DNA of 5,761 bases from Globobulimina sp. (Eukaryota > Foraminifera > Rotaliida). A program made the position numbers and the translations under genes. The notes under the pieces are model-generated. The model ran no database searches and was not told the DNA's origin. It saw nothing but the letters and a program-made list of their open reading frames with translations. The stretch is taken from NCBI GenBank assembly GCA_003354225.1, contig PIVH01000447.1:1-5761 (forward strand), in the 5' to 3' direction. Shown here piece after piece: positions 5,376-5,761 of the stretch (its first letter is position 1; the number at the start of each line of letters is the position of its first letter).

Positions 5376-5761
5376 TTACATGGCGTCATATTTCAAATAA
5401 CATTTCCGAAATGTTTTTAATTTCCGATGCCGTTTGACGATGTATTGAATGTGATTTTTACCAAAAGCAGCAAAATGAAGGATAAATGGTTGGTATGTTT
5501 TGTTTTTCTCATTTTTTTTTGCCCATTTCCATTGCCCATACAATAAATTAATTTTAATTTGAGGAATCATTGCAGAATGTTTGCGTATATTTTTGGCCAA
5601 ATAATTATTATGTATATACATGCAATGTTCTTCATTGTCTATAATATATGCTCTGTCTCTGAAATTTTCGATAACTTTATGCAATTTTTTCTCGCGCTTT
5701 AATGTTTTGCTCAATGCATTGTAACTATCATTCCAATTATTGTACAAAAACGGATCATATC
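5376..5761 (-). CDS. C-terminal part of a PLOD/procollagen-type glycosyltransferase-like protein (5' end beyond window)
   Basis: The frame is open from the window edge to TAA 5376-5378 and gives the last 127 residues. No ATG in the visible part is a convincing start, so the gene begins beyond 5761. Features resembling the end of the GT domain of lysyl hydroxylase/glycosyltransferases (PLOD family) appear in the right order: YDPFLY at 1-6 (like the DQLFY region), RDRAYIIDNEEHCMYI at 34-49 (like the R..I.LD....IFQ segment) and YQPFILHFAAFGK at 89-101 (like the TLP..IHGNG..K segment). In PLOD enzymes the His of that last motif binds Mn2+; here it would be His95, though GNG has become FAA. Such enzymes transfer sugar from UDP-sugars in the secretory pathway. 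The gene is well supported, the family moderately; no signal peptide or DxD motif can be seen because the N-terminus is missing. Confidence 0.7.
   Translation of the reverse strand, partial: YDPFLYNNWNDSYNALSKTLKREKKLHKVIENFRDRAYIIDNEEHCMYIHNNYLAKNIRKHSAMIPQIKINLLYGQWKWAKKNEKNKTYQPFILHFAAFGKNHIQYIVKRHRKLKTFRKCYLKYDAM
5399..5415. repeat. Inverted repeat AACATTTC-c-GAAATGTT
   Basis: Perfect 8-nt arms surround a single central base. It lies in the 3' coding end of the glycosyltransferase-like gene, so it may be a coincidence of the codons used there. It includes one copy of the recurring TTTCCGA word. Confidence 0.5.

Overview
This window looks like nuclear DNA from a compact, AT-rich eukaryotic genome, most likely a unicellular one. 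The evidence is short GT...AG introns (53, 63 and 73 nt) that restore protein homology when removed, runs of Asn coded by AAT, a lysine-rich RS-domain protein, an autophagy-type NBR1 FW domain and C2H2 zinc fingers. I cannot name the lineage; AT-rich amoebozoan-like or rhizarian-like protists would fit. I see no prokaryotic signals, mobile element, CRISPR array, tRNA or rRNA.

Layout from left to right. (1) 32-718, plus strand: a two-exon gene for a 207-residue lysine-rich protein. Its second exon, in the phase set by the splice, encodes an uninterrupted (SR)5 tract, so it is probably a nuclear RNA-processing protein. (2) 719-1212: A/T-rich convergent intergenic DNA with a short direct repeat. 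(3) 1213-2589, minus strand: a three-exon gene for a 416-residue NBR1-like protein. Its FW domain is split by an intron inside a signature Trp codon, and a strong candidate Atg8-interacting motif (WCLI in an acidic patch) lies before it. (4) 2590-3513: 924 nt without a convincing gene, holding several palindromes; it must contain the NBR1-like promoter and the 3' end of the next gene. (5) 3514-5130, minus strand: a single-exon 538-residue protein with basic clusters, a leucine-zipper-like coiled coil and two tandem copies of a three-finger zinc module. (6) 5131-5375: the upstream region of the zinc-finger gene. (7) 5376-5761, minus strand: the C-terminal 127 residues of a protein that runs off the window and resembles the end of the PLOD/procollagen-type glycosyltransferase domain.

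The genes do not form an evident pathway. The part most worth following is the reduced NBR1-like protein, which has the cargo-type FW domain and a plausible LIR but none of the PB1, ZZ or UBA domains of classical NBR1. The two introns in that gene and the one in the RS gene were found by reading the sequence and need transcript support.
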